Part shown: piece after piece, positions 1 through 9,549 of the stretch
How the letters are laid out: each line of letters begins with the position of its first letter
How positions within the stretch are numbered: the first letter of the stretch is position 1
DNA from: Siphonodentalium dalli
Taxonomy: Eukaryota; Mollusca; Scaphopoda; Gadilida; Siphonodentaliidae
Direction of reading: 5' to 3'
Length of the DNA stretch: 64,000 nucleotides
Assembly (NCBI GenBank): GCA_032622095.1
Contig: CP136063.1
Location: 208,677,934-208,741,933, forward strand
Made by a program: the position numbers and the translations under genes
Notes under the pieces: generated by a model
What the model saw: the letters and a program-made list of their open reading frames with translations, nothing else
What the model was told of the DNA's origin: nothing
Database searches by the model: none

Positions 1-201
1 TTGCACAGAATATATGTATTTTATCAGTGTGTTCTTCAGTTACTTGTTATTGGTTTATTGAACAGACTGCAGATGGAAAATTATCTTATTAATACAGAGA
101 TTGTGCGAACATTTAGTCATCTAGCCGGAGCTAGTCACAACGTCAGAGAATACGCTGATGTGCATACACAATTGTGTCGCATATATAATGCGGGTATATA
201 A

Positions 202-735
202 CCTATGGGTAGGGACGCTGAACCTTATTTGACAACTTTAGTTAATGAGTGTTTTGTGATTTTCTGATGCTTATACCTGATTGGCATTTCATTCGGATGA
301 CTATTTAAAGCACCATCTGACTGCCTTATCCTACTATTTTCACGGTTTTTCATCAAAATTTGGGGCTGTTTGAGGGGTGGATGTCCGAGGTCGGAAAGGA
401 AAAACTTGCGTTACCAGTGTGGTGGGTCTCAAAAATAAACAAAACAAAACATTTTAACTTTTTTCCTTGAATTTGTTTTCCTGCCCCCCCCCCCCCCCCC
501 CCCCCCCATTGTATCTATAATAAATTCCCATATTTTAGAAAAATAAAAATAAAATTGTTGACGGACAGACGGACACTAACCCACGACAATAGCTCAAACT
601 TGACCTTTTCAAGTTGAGCTAAAGCAAAGAGTGATTTGTTCACATAGTGTTTATGTTGTGGTAGTGGTCATGCCAGCGTAGCAGCGAACTGAACTCTGCC
701 TTACAGTTCGTTTACTAATGTGGTTTAAACATTAC
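202..735. other. Non-coding stretch, no gene recognised
   Basis: I see no convincing exon here. The open frame before it (positions 1-201) starts at a TTG, matches no family I recognise, and could only be a partial exon running in from outside the window. Confidence 0.4.
484..507. repeat. Poly-C tract
   Basis: An uninterrupted run of 24 C. Similar C or G runs occur at 15080, 19639, 39500, 47163, 51590, 51939 and 52037, so long C/G homopolymers are a habit of this genome region. Exact lengths of such runs are often unreliable in assemblies. Confidence 0.9.
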
Positions 736-1018
736 ACATGGGTGCCCTTTTAGTCAGGATGGGGCACTATCATTGATAAGAATGTTTAATTCGCCGATTT
801 CACCAAACTTATAAATAGCCACCGCCATGACACGAGGTTCTATTAACCCATTATAATGTGTATACTCGAATGGTCTATTATTGATTTTGGACCAATTTTG
901 GACCAATTTTGCACCAAATTATAAATATCCATCACCATGATACGAGGATTCTATCAAGCCATTCGTTATATATAACCCATCGTTTTAAAGTGTATACTCG
1001 AATGGTCTATTATTGATG
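736..1018 (+). repeat. Direct duplication of about 111 bp, related to the 57.2-57.9 kb repeats
   Basis: The stretch beginning CACCAAACTTATAAAT at 801 recurs at 912 with small changes, and both copies end in the same TCGAATGGTCTATTATTGAT segment. The first copy also follows a segment ('ggatggggcactatcattgataagaatg') that closely resembles the units at 57.5 and 57.7 kb. It is therefore a displaced member of that repeat family. Confidence 0.65.
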
Positions 1019-1094
1019 GTGCATGGATTTACAGGTAACATAAGCAGACGAGAGATAAATATAAGTAAAGAAGGAGTCCATTTTATTGAGGGAA

Positions 1095-1139
1095 ATGTTC
1101 AGATATTAAGTTCATTTGTTGAACTTATTGTCTGAACAT
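1095..1139. repeat. Short inverted repeat (hairpin)
   Basis: Two 20-base arms (1095-1114 and 1120-1139) pair at about 17 of 20 positions around a 5-base loop. The arm sequence with AATAAGTTCAAC and ATCTGAACATTTCCC is also seen at 19.4 and 20.0 kb inside the 598 bp tandem duplication, so this is probably a scrap of the same repeat family. Confidence 0.5.
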
Positions 1140-1620
1140 GTCCGATTGGATAACTACTCTGCAATGCTGCTTTGGTATTAAAATTGTTAAATGGTGCTGT
1201 TTATATTAGATAAACCAAAGTGACCATATGCGAGTCAGGGATGGGGGTGGAAGGGATACCAAAAGTGGTGAAATAAATTTTATCTAATTATCCTGTCTTA
1301 AAAAACTCACATTTTACAAAAGAGAATAATCATCAAGTCCATATATTCCATTGCGAAATGAGTATGCCATCACATCGTTGAATAATTATAGGTATGGCTA
1401 TCCTAATTCGAAGGTATTTGGTGGTAATATGGAGAGCAACAAATTATCGTGACCGTCTATCAGGAACGATAACTCTCAAATTACATACAAGAAACACAAA
1501 CCAATTATCGCCATCAACATCGGCCATGGACAGACCTCGTCGTTATCTGCTACTAACACATGAGCCATTTTGCCGCCATTTTCGAGTAATTTATGACGTA
1601 TGTTCCTGGCCCTGAGTGAC

Positions 1621-2215
1621 GACAGGGGTTCTACACACTGATAAAACTAAATGTGTGGTGTTTAGAAGTAGGAAAACTAAAACTTCACCAAACTTTCACA
1701 TTGGAAATCAAAAAGTTGGAAATTGTTAATGAATACAATTATCTTGGAATTAAATTTAGTAATACGGGTAGATTCTCACATGCAATGGAAGAGTTGGGTG
1801 CTAAAGGACTCAAAGCAATGCATTCTTTAATTAACGCATGTACAAACGACGCACCGATTCCACTAGTGACGTCTTTAAAACTCTTCGATAGATTAATTAA
1901 GCCGATATTGTTATATGGTAGCGAAATGTGGGGTGTGGAAATAATCACTAAAAATCACGATCGCCTACCATGTGAGAAGGTACACATAAAATATTGTAAG
2001 CGGTTACTCGGAGTCGACAGATTTTCTTCGAACAACGCGGTTCGCGCCGAGTTAGGGAGCCACCCATTATTTATTGACGTGGCATGCAGTCTTTCGTCTT
2101 ATGTAATTAAGATAATTTCACGGTCGGACTGTAATCTGCTCCGTAATGCTGCGTTGGAACAACAAGTGGCATCGGTTAAGAAATCAATCTTCAAAACGGC
2201 AGAATCACTGGGGTG
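1621..2215 (+). pseudogene. LINE reverse transcriptase, C-terminal fragment
   Basis: Translation of this stretch gives the region after the polymerase core of a non-LTR retrotransposon ORF2. It contains NYLGIKFSNTGRF, then ILLYGSEMWG, then KVHIKYCKRLLGV and AELGSHPL. The same order of motifs is present in the minus-strand copy at 3505-5469 (FSYLGVRF, ILLYGSEIWG, VHLKFCKILLG, GELGRYPL), so the two are related elements, although they differ at many residues. The polymerase motifs (YADD) and the endonuclease are missing upstream and the C-terminal zinc-finger is missing downstream. The reading frame runs on to 2285, but the last 25 or so residues no longer resemble the family. This is a dead fragment, truncated at both ends. 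Confidence 0.85.
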
Positions 2216-2317
2216 GAATATTGTTTTGTTTTTTGGGGTTTCAATGTTTTATTATGCCTTAGCCATAAATCAATATGTAACATAAGCGCATTAGTAAGTT
2301 AACAAAATAGATTTGGT

Positions 2318-2400
2318 TACATGATGATGATGATGATGCATGGTGATGATGATGCATGATGATGTTGATGATGAAGATTATGATATATAGTGGTGATGAA
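2318..2400 (+). repeat. GAT-rich microsatellite
   Basis: Imperfect ATGATG triplets with interruptions (GCATG, GTTG, AAG) run for about 80 bases. Confidence 0.85.
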
Positions 2401-2935
2401 GATCATATATTTGTGGTTATGGTGGTATATACACTTATTTACATTGTTGGACCCCCGGTATGTCATCTATCTTCTAATTCATACATGTGTTTACTCGTGT
2501 ACATCTGGTTCGCAAATTATTGCATCGCATAAATCTTATAACATTTTAGTATTTTTAAATTAGCATCTATAATTTCTCGTGTCTAAATAGCGCAGACTAC
2601 TTTACCATTGAACGACTTCAGTCAATCTATCTGCCAATTCATCAATCAGAATCACGATGATCGCGGTTGGTTGCCTTTGATTGACTGTGTTTGATTGGGC
2701 AGAGCACTTGGCTACTACAATAGAATGTCCTGTTCTCTCACACGCACGTTTTGTCTTGGTCTTCAGACGTGTATCTACCTGTAAATCCACATGTGCGTGT
2801 TATCACGACAGGCAAGTAAATTTGTATTATGTCAGGCCATAATTATGTCATGTATATCTACGAATAATATAATGTCAGGTATATTGCTTGTTGTATATGT
2901 ATAATTGGTCACTTGTATATTTGCGAATCCTGAGT
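2401..2935. other. Non-coding stretch next to LINE 3' end
   Basis: No exon or clear repeat was recognised. Part of it may be the 3' untranslated region of the minus-strand LINE that ends at about 2940. No poly-A or microsatellite tail was identified to mark that end. Confidence 0.35.
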
Positions 2936-2939
2936 GTAT

Positions 2940-3515
2940 CTATTTCCAATATTCCCTTAAAGATAGCTTCGGGTACACACACGCGCGTTTTAAGACGCTA
3001 ACATTTTCCAATGCGATGAGTCCATAAAATTTGCTCAGATTTGGAAATTCCCAGTAATAAGCGGGAATATATTTATCTCGTAACTCCTGAATTTTTTTGC
3101 ATTCAATGACGTGGTGATATTCATCACCCACCCCATTACCACATGCAGAGCAAATACGCTTATCGCGCGCTTGATCCTGCCACCTCCCACGTTCGATGGC
3201 CAGTCTGTGATTTGAGGTTCTAACTTTAACAACGTATTCTGATAGGCTCCTTGGTAAATCTAAAAGGTATCTACTAATTGCCAATCAATTCTTTAGTTCT
3301 TTATAAAATAGCCCACGCGAAGATTTTTGCATATCCAATTTCCATTGCTCTTCAAATTTGGCAACTAGGGTTTTCCTCATATTTCGTATACCTGATTTTG
3401 TCAGTGGCAATTGTGAAGACCATTTATCTGCTATGTCTACTTCTGAAATTATGCTTTCAATATAGCATATCCATCTGAATTTTTCAAGAAACTTTTCTTC
3501 AGCGTTACACGTTAC
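2940..3515 (-). pseudogene. LINE ORF2 C-terminus with CCHC finger (continuation of 3505-5469)
   Basis: This is the C-terminal end of the same retrotransposon protein as 3505-5469, in a different reading frame. In the minus frame that reads from about 3511, the protein continues through FRWICYIESI and KSSRGLFYKELKN, is stopped by an in-frame TGA at about 3285-3287, and then continues AISRYLLDLP to NHRLAIERGRW. A C-x2-C-x8-H-x4-C finger (CSAC...H...C) follows. This NHxLAIERGR-plus-finger ending is also present in the plus-strand fragment at 5.5-6.1 kb. The frame change near 3505-3511 and the TGA show that the copy is inactive. The finger type is typical of the C-terminus of LINE ORF2 proteins and is presumed to bind nucleic acid. 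Confidence 0.85.
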
Positions 3516-5557
3516 TACGAATTTGTATATCTGTTTTACAAGCTTGGATCCGTCGCAAGATAAGATGCGACACCAAAAATGAAATGGCCCTACATTTTAT
3601 AAGAATATCAAGGGGATATCTCCCCAATTCACCGTACACCATGTAATTGGGTGTACTCGATTTCATGCCAAGAAGTATTTTGCAGAATTTCAAATGCACA
3701 TACTCGATATCCGTAATCGGTTCATAACCCCATATTTCGCTTCCATATAGAAGAATTGGAACAATTTGATGATCAAAAAGCTTTAACATGAGGTCAATTG
3801 GTAAATTTAGTTTCCTTGTACGATCAAAAAGCCCAAACATGGCCTTAATAGCTATATTTCTAGTTCGTTTTATTGATCGACAGAACCGACCATTGTAAAA
3901 GAATCTTACTCCAAGGTAAGAAAATTCTTTAACGGTTTCAAGCCGACAACCTTTATATCTGAATTCAGGTAAAATTTTGTTCTGTTTTTTACAAAATATT
4001 ATAACTTTAGTTTTTTTGGTGTTCATTTCGAGCTTCCATGAATCTGCATAATCCTCAAACGCATGAAGTGCCCGATTCATTTCGCCTTCATTATCTGTCA
4101 ACAAGACAGTATCGTCTGCATATAATAAACACAATAATTTTAAATAACAATCAACATTTCTGGACATTACTTCATCCAAATATTGCAAACCACCTATAGC
4201 ACAGTCCGACAAAAATTCTTGTAAGTCATTCACGTAGAGGGAGAAAAGAAATGGGGACATTAATTCACCCTGGAATAAGCCAATATTGCTTACGAAAAAG
4301 TCTGATGTTCCTTCTCCATCTCTAACGCAGGATTTTATTTTGCTATACATATCTTGTATAACCTTGAATATTTTACCATTAATCCCTGCGTTCAACATTT
4401 TTATCCATAACGCATCACGCCACACTGTGTCAAATGCTTTTCGAAAGTCTATGAATGTACAGTAAAGTTTTTTCCCACTTGCATGATATAAGTCAATAAT
4501 GCTTTTTAGAATAAAAATGTTATCAATCGTGGAATGTTTTCTCCTGAAACCCGTTTGATTATTGTCTATCACTGTATGTCTTTCTGAGAAATCAGTCATG
4601 CGGTTATTCAATATTGACGTGAATAATTTGGCTAAACAACTAAGCAGAGTAATTCCACGGTACGAATCTGGTTGTGATGGGTCCCCCGCTTTCCTATAAA
4701 GCGGTTTGATCATTCCCCACGCCCACTGTGTGGGAAAATGCCCAGAATCAAGAATCATATTAAATAAATTCCGATACAATGGAATAAGTTTGTTCATGGT
4801 CGCTTTAATATATTCATTTTGCACCATGTCAAGACCAGGGCTCTTATTATTCTTCAGTCGTTTTATCGCAGCTTCGATCTCATTTCTTGTAATTGGGGAA
4901 TTCAGTTCGGATTCGGTGCCATTTTGGTACAGGTCTTCAATTTTACCAGATAATGTTTCCCCCTTTTCACTATTCGTAGCTTCAAAGTATTTATGAAATT
5001 CGTCAATGGTCACTTTTCGACGCCTGGTTGTTTCAGTGCCTTCATTCCGCGTGAGATTATTCAGTTTTCGCCAAAAGGATTTACTCGATGAAGTACATAG
5101 CGATTTAAGCTCGGATATATTTTCCTCTTTCTGCATTTTTATCTTTTTATCCATCATTGTTTTAAATTCTGCGCTAACTGTTCTCAAATTTATCTTATTT
5201 TCGATGGTTTTAGATTTATTATATTCTAGTTTAGCTTTATGAAATTGCTTTCGCTTCTGTTTACATTCTGTGTCAAACCAACTTCTACCAGGAACGTGTT
5301 TATTTCGGTTCCGATTGGAGGTAGCCTTTCGTTCACCAAATGTGGTGCATGCTGTATTTAACAGAATATTTGAAAGTTTGTCACAAATGCTGTCAATACT
5401 ACTTTCACAGTCAGCTGGAGAATTAGCCAAACTATCAATGTATTTCATTATCGTTTGTATCTCGGTCATATCTATGTTATTTTCATACTCTCTGGACTTT
5501 TCTTCTACCCACTTATTCGGCTTTGGTTTAACATTAACATTAATATTGCAGACCTAA
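3505..5557 (-). pseudogene. Non-LTR retrotransposon ORF2 with reverse transcriptase, 5'-truncated
   Basis: A 654-residue open frame (from 5469; readable, without a start, back to about 5557) encodes the linker, reverse transcriptase and thumb of a LINE ORF2. Visible RT motifs in order are: NNKSPGLDMVQNEYIK, IKPLYRKAGDPSQPDSYRGI, NNQTGFRRKHSTIDNI (about residue 310), FIDFRKAFDTVW (about 338), SNIGLFQGELMSPFLFSLYVNDL, the catalytic LLYADDTVLL (about 450), a WKLEMNTKKTKVI primer grip and ILLYGSEIWG. A usual Q-G motif is present as FQGE. The apurinic endonuclease that should precede the RT is missing, because the frame hits a stop at about 5560 where a second, oppositely oriented LINE fragment begins. 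Use in the cell would be target-primed reverse transcription in the nucleus, but truncation, a frameshift near 3505 and a stop near 3285 make this copy dead. The clade (I/Nimb-like, CR1/L2-like or other) cannot be settled by eye. Confidence 0.9.
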
Positions 5558-6093
5558 AAAATCCGGGTCCAGTTCTGAGTCAATTCAAAAGAAATCTTAT
5601 TGAAGATTATTATATATATTTCAGACAGAGTCTCACTGATGAATGCTCAAAAACGGGAAGTAATAAATTACGAACATACCGACTTTTCAAACTTAAGTAC
5701 GAAATAGAACCTTATCTTCTTCACACGCCATCAATAGAAAATAGAATCGTTTTTACTTGACTACGTATAAGTAATCATAAACTGGCTATTGAAAGGGGAC
5801 GCCACACCCAACCACCGACGGCATTGGAACAAAGACTATGTATATTTTGTTCTGATGATGCTATTGAAGATGAAAAACACTTTCTTTTGGAATGTAGTGC
5901 GTACCGCACACCGCGGCTCGAACTAATAACTCTTATGAAGACACAGTTCCCAGACTTTGAAAACATGACACAAACTGAACAGCTTGTCAAAATCCTATCC
6001 AACAATATTTCAAATTCATGCACTTCAATATGTCATATAATCCGAAAATTATTTTCCGCACGCGATGAGGATCGCCTCATAAGCAATGGATAA
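5524..6093 (+). pseudogene. LINE ORF2 C-terminal fragment, one in-frame stop
   Basis: The plus frame reads from about 5524 as a helical region (FKRNLIEDYYIYF, SKLRTYRLFK-like), meets a TGA at 5758-5760, and continues in the same frame with RISNHKLAIERGR and a C-x2-C-x9-H-x4-C finger (CIFC...H...C). It ends at the TAA at 6091-6093. The NHKLAIERGR-finger ending is the same module as in the minus-strand LINE ending at 2940. Its 5' end abuts the 5'-truncated end of the 3505-5557 element, so two truncated LINEs meet head to head. The finger fragment after the stop is intact in sequence, but nothing suggests it is expressed. Confidence 0.85.
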
Positions 6094-6341
6094 ATGAAGA
6101 CGAGACGACCCTATGCACATTCAGCTTTACTTAAATGGTTATATATTACCATCTATTATTATATCATTTATTATATTGTTCAATGTACAACTATATATTA
6201 TTATGTTTGCATACTGTCCTTATAAGGATGTTTTGCCTATTAAACTTATCTTACTCCGACGCCTTCAATTTACTGAAGATTATGCGGAGGTCCAAGTAGC
6301 TGCCACGGTCGAGTAATTTTATAACACTGTGGAGACCCCAG

Positions 6342-6572
6342 TAGGAATCAGGGAGCTAAATGTGTTCTAGAGTCGGGGAGCGAGTACACCGTGGAATGCT
6401 AAAGGTGAAGGTAACTGAAGAATGACCTTCACCTGATACATGCGATACGTTATTAAAGGATGACATCGCGTTTATTTGATTTGTACATAATATCTAAATA
6501 ATTTAAACTGGTGAATGAATGGGGGAATGGATTTTTGTGAGCGGGAAATTTATTTAACTTGCTGCTGTAGTC
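6342..6572 (+). repeat. Copy 1 of a 230 bp repeat shared with 49057-49290
   Basis: From ATCAGGGAGCTAAATGTGTT at 6347 to GCTGCTGTAGTC at 6572 this matches 49062-49290 with scattered substitutions and small indels. Homology ends abruptly on both sides. In the 49 kb copy the segment contains a good ATG and a signal-peptide-like frame. Here the same frame carries a TAA after GKFI, so if it was ever an exon it is dead. It may equally be an ordinary interspersed repeat. Confidence 0.7.
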
Positions 6573-7047
6573 CTGGGTTTTTCCAGATCAAATTTGACTG
6601 TGAGATAGCCCTGTCGTAGACTTGGGGATTTATTTTAAAAAGTAAACACATGACCTATGATTTTCTTTCATTTGCGTGATCAACTGGTGTCAATCTAGCT
6701 GGGTAAACATCACTGGTATGGCCTGCAGGCTTCAATTCAGTGAATTTGGCCGAAACGTTAACACTGTCGCCTGTGGGAAACCATTTAGTTCAGTGATTCC
6801 AGTAGCGTTCTTCAACGTGCACACACAGAGGAGTGTACACGGGTCAGCCATTAATGTCCGCGCCCGATCGACAGCGTACTGCACCCACGACAACATACCT
6901 GGACAAATGTAATGGGGAAGTCGGCATTTTGCATTCGGATCTTTATTCAATGATCTCGAATGAGACTTGTCAGCCTGACCGAGTTCTGATTTTTGTCAGA
7001 ATATCCCCGGTCCGCTAGCACGAATTACCAGTACTCTCGGCTACCGA
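6573..7047. other. Non-coding or unrecognised; slightly GC-richer block at 6720-6910
   Basis: A 78-codon open frame (6676-6912) lies in a block richer in G and C than its surroundings, following a TGCAG that could act as a splice acceptor at about 6730. The peptide matches no family I recognise, so an exon is possible but unsupported. Confidence 0.3.
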
Positions 7048-7055
7048 CGTCCATA

Positions 7056-8704
7056 CAGTGTTCGCGCTGGACCAAAAATTATTTTGGCCAAAAGTTTGGC
7101 CAAATGAACATTTTATTGGCCAAATTAAAACAACTTTGCCCAAATTACAACCTCATATTTTGGGCGGTTCACAATTGATGAGTACAATATTTGTTTTAAA
7201 CTTTATTTGTTACTCAGAATAAAAACATAATTAAAACAACTTTAAAACGTAATGTCATACGAACATGTATGTATGCGTTATGTCACACTTTACAGCCAGT
7301 TCAATCCAAGTCAATATTCGTTTATGCAAAATACGACGAGTTTTCATATCTGACCATATACCAAAGGAACAATGGAAATCGAAGTCAGAAATGGCTGGGT
7401 CATCAATACAAACAATGAAACTAACATTCTATATAATTATAATCATATAAATGCCCTTAAAGGGGTACTGTGCGCCATTTTAAATAAATTTCCGGTGATA
7501 ACAACGATCTATTATCGATAATATATAGAAACATAAGTAATTTGAGTCGAAGATGTATTCTGTAAACGCTCAGGTTAATAGGCCATCTTAAAATTTAATA
7601 ATTTAAAAGTTAACAATTTAATATAAATTGAATTTATGGGCCATTATGGCTGGAGCCATAAAATGGCGTAAATTAAAATACGAATTTCCGTGTACAAAAC
7701 GTAATCAAATTATAGTTGAGGGATACTGGATTAGTAAACCCATTGCACACACGATCGTTTGAAACATTATGCTGATACGGGAGAAAACTCAAGCCACTCA
7801 CTGACTAGTGACGATACAATAACATAAATGAGTATATGGGACTAGTATGCATATATAATATAACTTTTATTTGATATATTTGGTTGAAAACTGTACAAAA
7901 ATTACTCGACAACAACAATTTGTATTTTTGCATTCCGGTAAATTTGCCATCCGTAACACTACTTCGTACTCAACAGACTTTCAAATAATGGAAAAAAGTG
8001 TTACCTTATTCTCCGACTCAGAGACTATAGAAACCAACAACATTTGGGTACAGTATCCCTTTAACCAAATGTAATAACGCCATGGTCGCCAACTAATAAA
8101 GTAACGAACTGTGATAGTTGTCGTCGCTATTTGATTATTATTGTGAGGCGATAACTGTTAAAAATCTATTGTATTCAAATTAACCTTTTATGATGTGAAG
8201 CCAAGTTATTGTTATTAGACGGAGCAAGTATATGACACATTATATACGTAACAGACTCGATTGTAGATCCAACTATTGGACGTATTAAGGGACGTATTAA
8301 ATCTACAGACTGCCTGGAATCAACAACAAATTACATAACCAGTGTACACATTAAGCGTTTTGACGATTAGTGTTCTAAATTCAATATTCATTGCGCTCAC
8401 TGATAACAACTTTCTTCAAATCATATATGAAAAAACACTGACTAGATGTCAAAGAGTTGTGTAATGTCCCCTTTCTATGGCCGTCGCCATTCAACCAACG
8501 CTCCCGTTACAAAATAAATTTGGGTTCTTATGGTACGATATTTCCGAAGTACGAAACCTGTTTCAATAAAAATTATATAAAAACAAAAAAATCTATTCAG
8601 CACTTTTGAATTAGGTTCCCGTCTCCATTTGGGGTAAAACAAAAGTTTGGCCAATTGAAATTAAAAAAATAATTGGCCATTGGCCACCGACAGCGCGAAC
8701 ACTG
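7056..8704. mobile_element. hAT-like non-autonomous DNA element (copy 1)
   Basis: The ends are perfect 14 bp terminal inverted repeats: CAGTGTTCGCGCTG at 7056-7069 and its complement CAGCGCGAACACTG at 8691-8704. They are flanked by 8 bp direct repeats that match at 7 of 8 positions (CGTCCATA at 7048-7055, CTTCCATA at 8705-8712). Inverted ends that begin CAG and close CTG, with 8 bp target duplications, are the signature of the hAT superfamily. Just inside each end lie repeated TTGGCCAAA/TTTGGCCAA motifs, the kind of subterminal repeats hAT transposases bind. No transposase frame is present. The interior holds a nested MITE at 7461-8060. A second element with the same ends is at 39161-45140. 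Confidence 0.8.
7461..8060 (+). mobile_element. TTAA-flanked MITE, family A, copy 1 (nested)
   Basis: The element starts AGGGGTACTGTGCGCC and ends GGGTACAGTATCCCT, so the tips are inverted repeats of roughly 13 bases, and an intact TTAA lies on each side (7457-7460 and 8061-8064). The body carries the family landmarks: TTTCCGGTGATAACAACGATC near the left end and ACTCAACAGACTTTCAAATA near the right end. Related copies sit at 25800-26372 (reversed), 53138-53780, 54937-55520, 26886-27385 and 32643-32810. TTAA duplication suggests the piggyBac superfamily, although the tips differ from the usual CCC start. It inserted into the hAT-like element and is therefore younger. Confidence 0.8.
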
Positions 8705-8859
8705 CTTCCATAATCTCTATATAGTGGGTGAGGAGCTAGAGACACAATAATTGATAAAACCGTATGGGCTCCGAAATTTCCTGTAAATGTATATTAGGTA
8801 TTTGATGATGATAGGGGGTCTGACTGTACCCAGGGGCGTGTCTTTTAATATCCATAAAC

Positions 8860-9055
8860 AATCCCCTTTTGTCTGCTTATTTCTATGGCCATATAGTCTT
8901 ACGAGGGACCCTTTGTCCACCTATTTATATGGCCCTATAGTCTTACTATAGGGGTATTTTGTTCACCTATTTCTATGACCCTATAGTCTTTCGAGGGACC
9001 TTTTGTATACGTATTTCAATGGCCCTATAGTCTTACAAACCCCTTTTTGTTCCTA
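8860..9055 (+). repeat. Minisatellite, about 56 bp unit, 3-4 copies
   Basis: The phrase 'tatggccctatagtcttac' followed by an A/G-rich spacer, CCTTTTGT and TATTTCTATGG recurs four times with changes. Copy boundaries are visible at about 8890, 8930, 8985 and 9030. Confidence 0.75.
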
Positions 9056-9415
9056 AACCACTCCTTTTATAATTCCTATTTATTTTATAGGTCTAATTAA
9101 TAAATAACGCACCTCCTTTTTCCTAATTTATTCATAGAACAAATCAATGTAAGCCCACGCTAACCGTTGGGTTCCGGAAATAATGGAAACTTCTGGAAAA
9201 TTGGTTCAAAGAGTTGATGTATGCACGAATCATGAAGAGATGCTGTTAGATGTAACTAATAACATAGTTATGCTCCCCTACCAACGTCAAAAGATTGCCG
9301 CAAATTGTAAAATCTGAGACCGATTTCCAAAAGTCAAGGTAAATAAAAATGTGACAAAATCAGACACAGAAATTATGTGAGAATTTGCACCAATGTTGGA
9401 TATAATATAATATAA
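9056..9415. other. Non-coding stretch
   Basis: AT-rich, with no exon or further repeat recognised. Confidence 0.4.
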
Positions 9416-9417
9416 TA

Positions 9418-9549
9418 AATAATGAATGGCTTGGAGTTGACTATGCCAAAATAGTGGTCCTCGTGGAGGAATAGTCCACTCGCGGCTCGTGGACTATTCC
9501 TCCTCGAGGACCACTATTTTGGCATAGTCAACTCCAAGCCATTCATTAT
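9418..9549. mobile_element. Near-perfect 130 bp palindrome (hairpin MITE or foldback)
   Basis: Arms of about 60 bases (9421-9480 and 9486-9549) are complementary almost throughout. They contain GGCTTGGAGTTGACTATGCC and its complement around a small TCGCGGC centre, with a one-base bulge in one arm. AT-rich TATAATAT sequence lies outside on both sides. The near identity of the arms suggests a recent origin. No TIR family was recognised. Confidence 0.85.

Noticed and set aside
6676-6912. Possible host exon
   Set aside because: It has somewhat higher GC and an AG upstream, but the peptide has no recognisable family and no matching donor or neighbouring exon.
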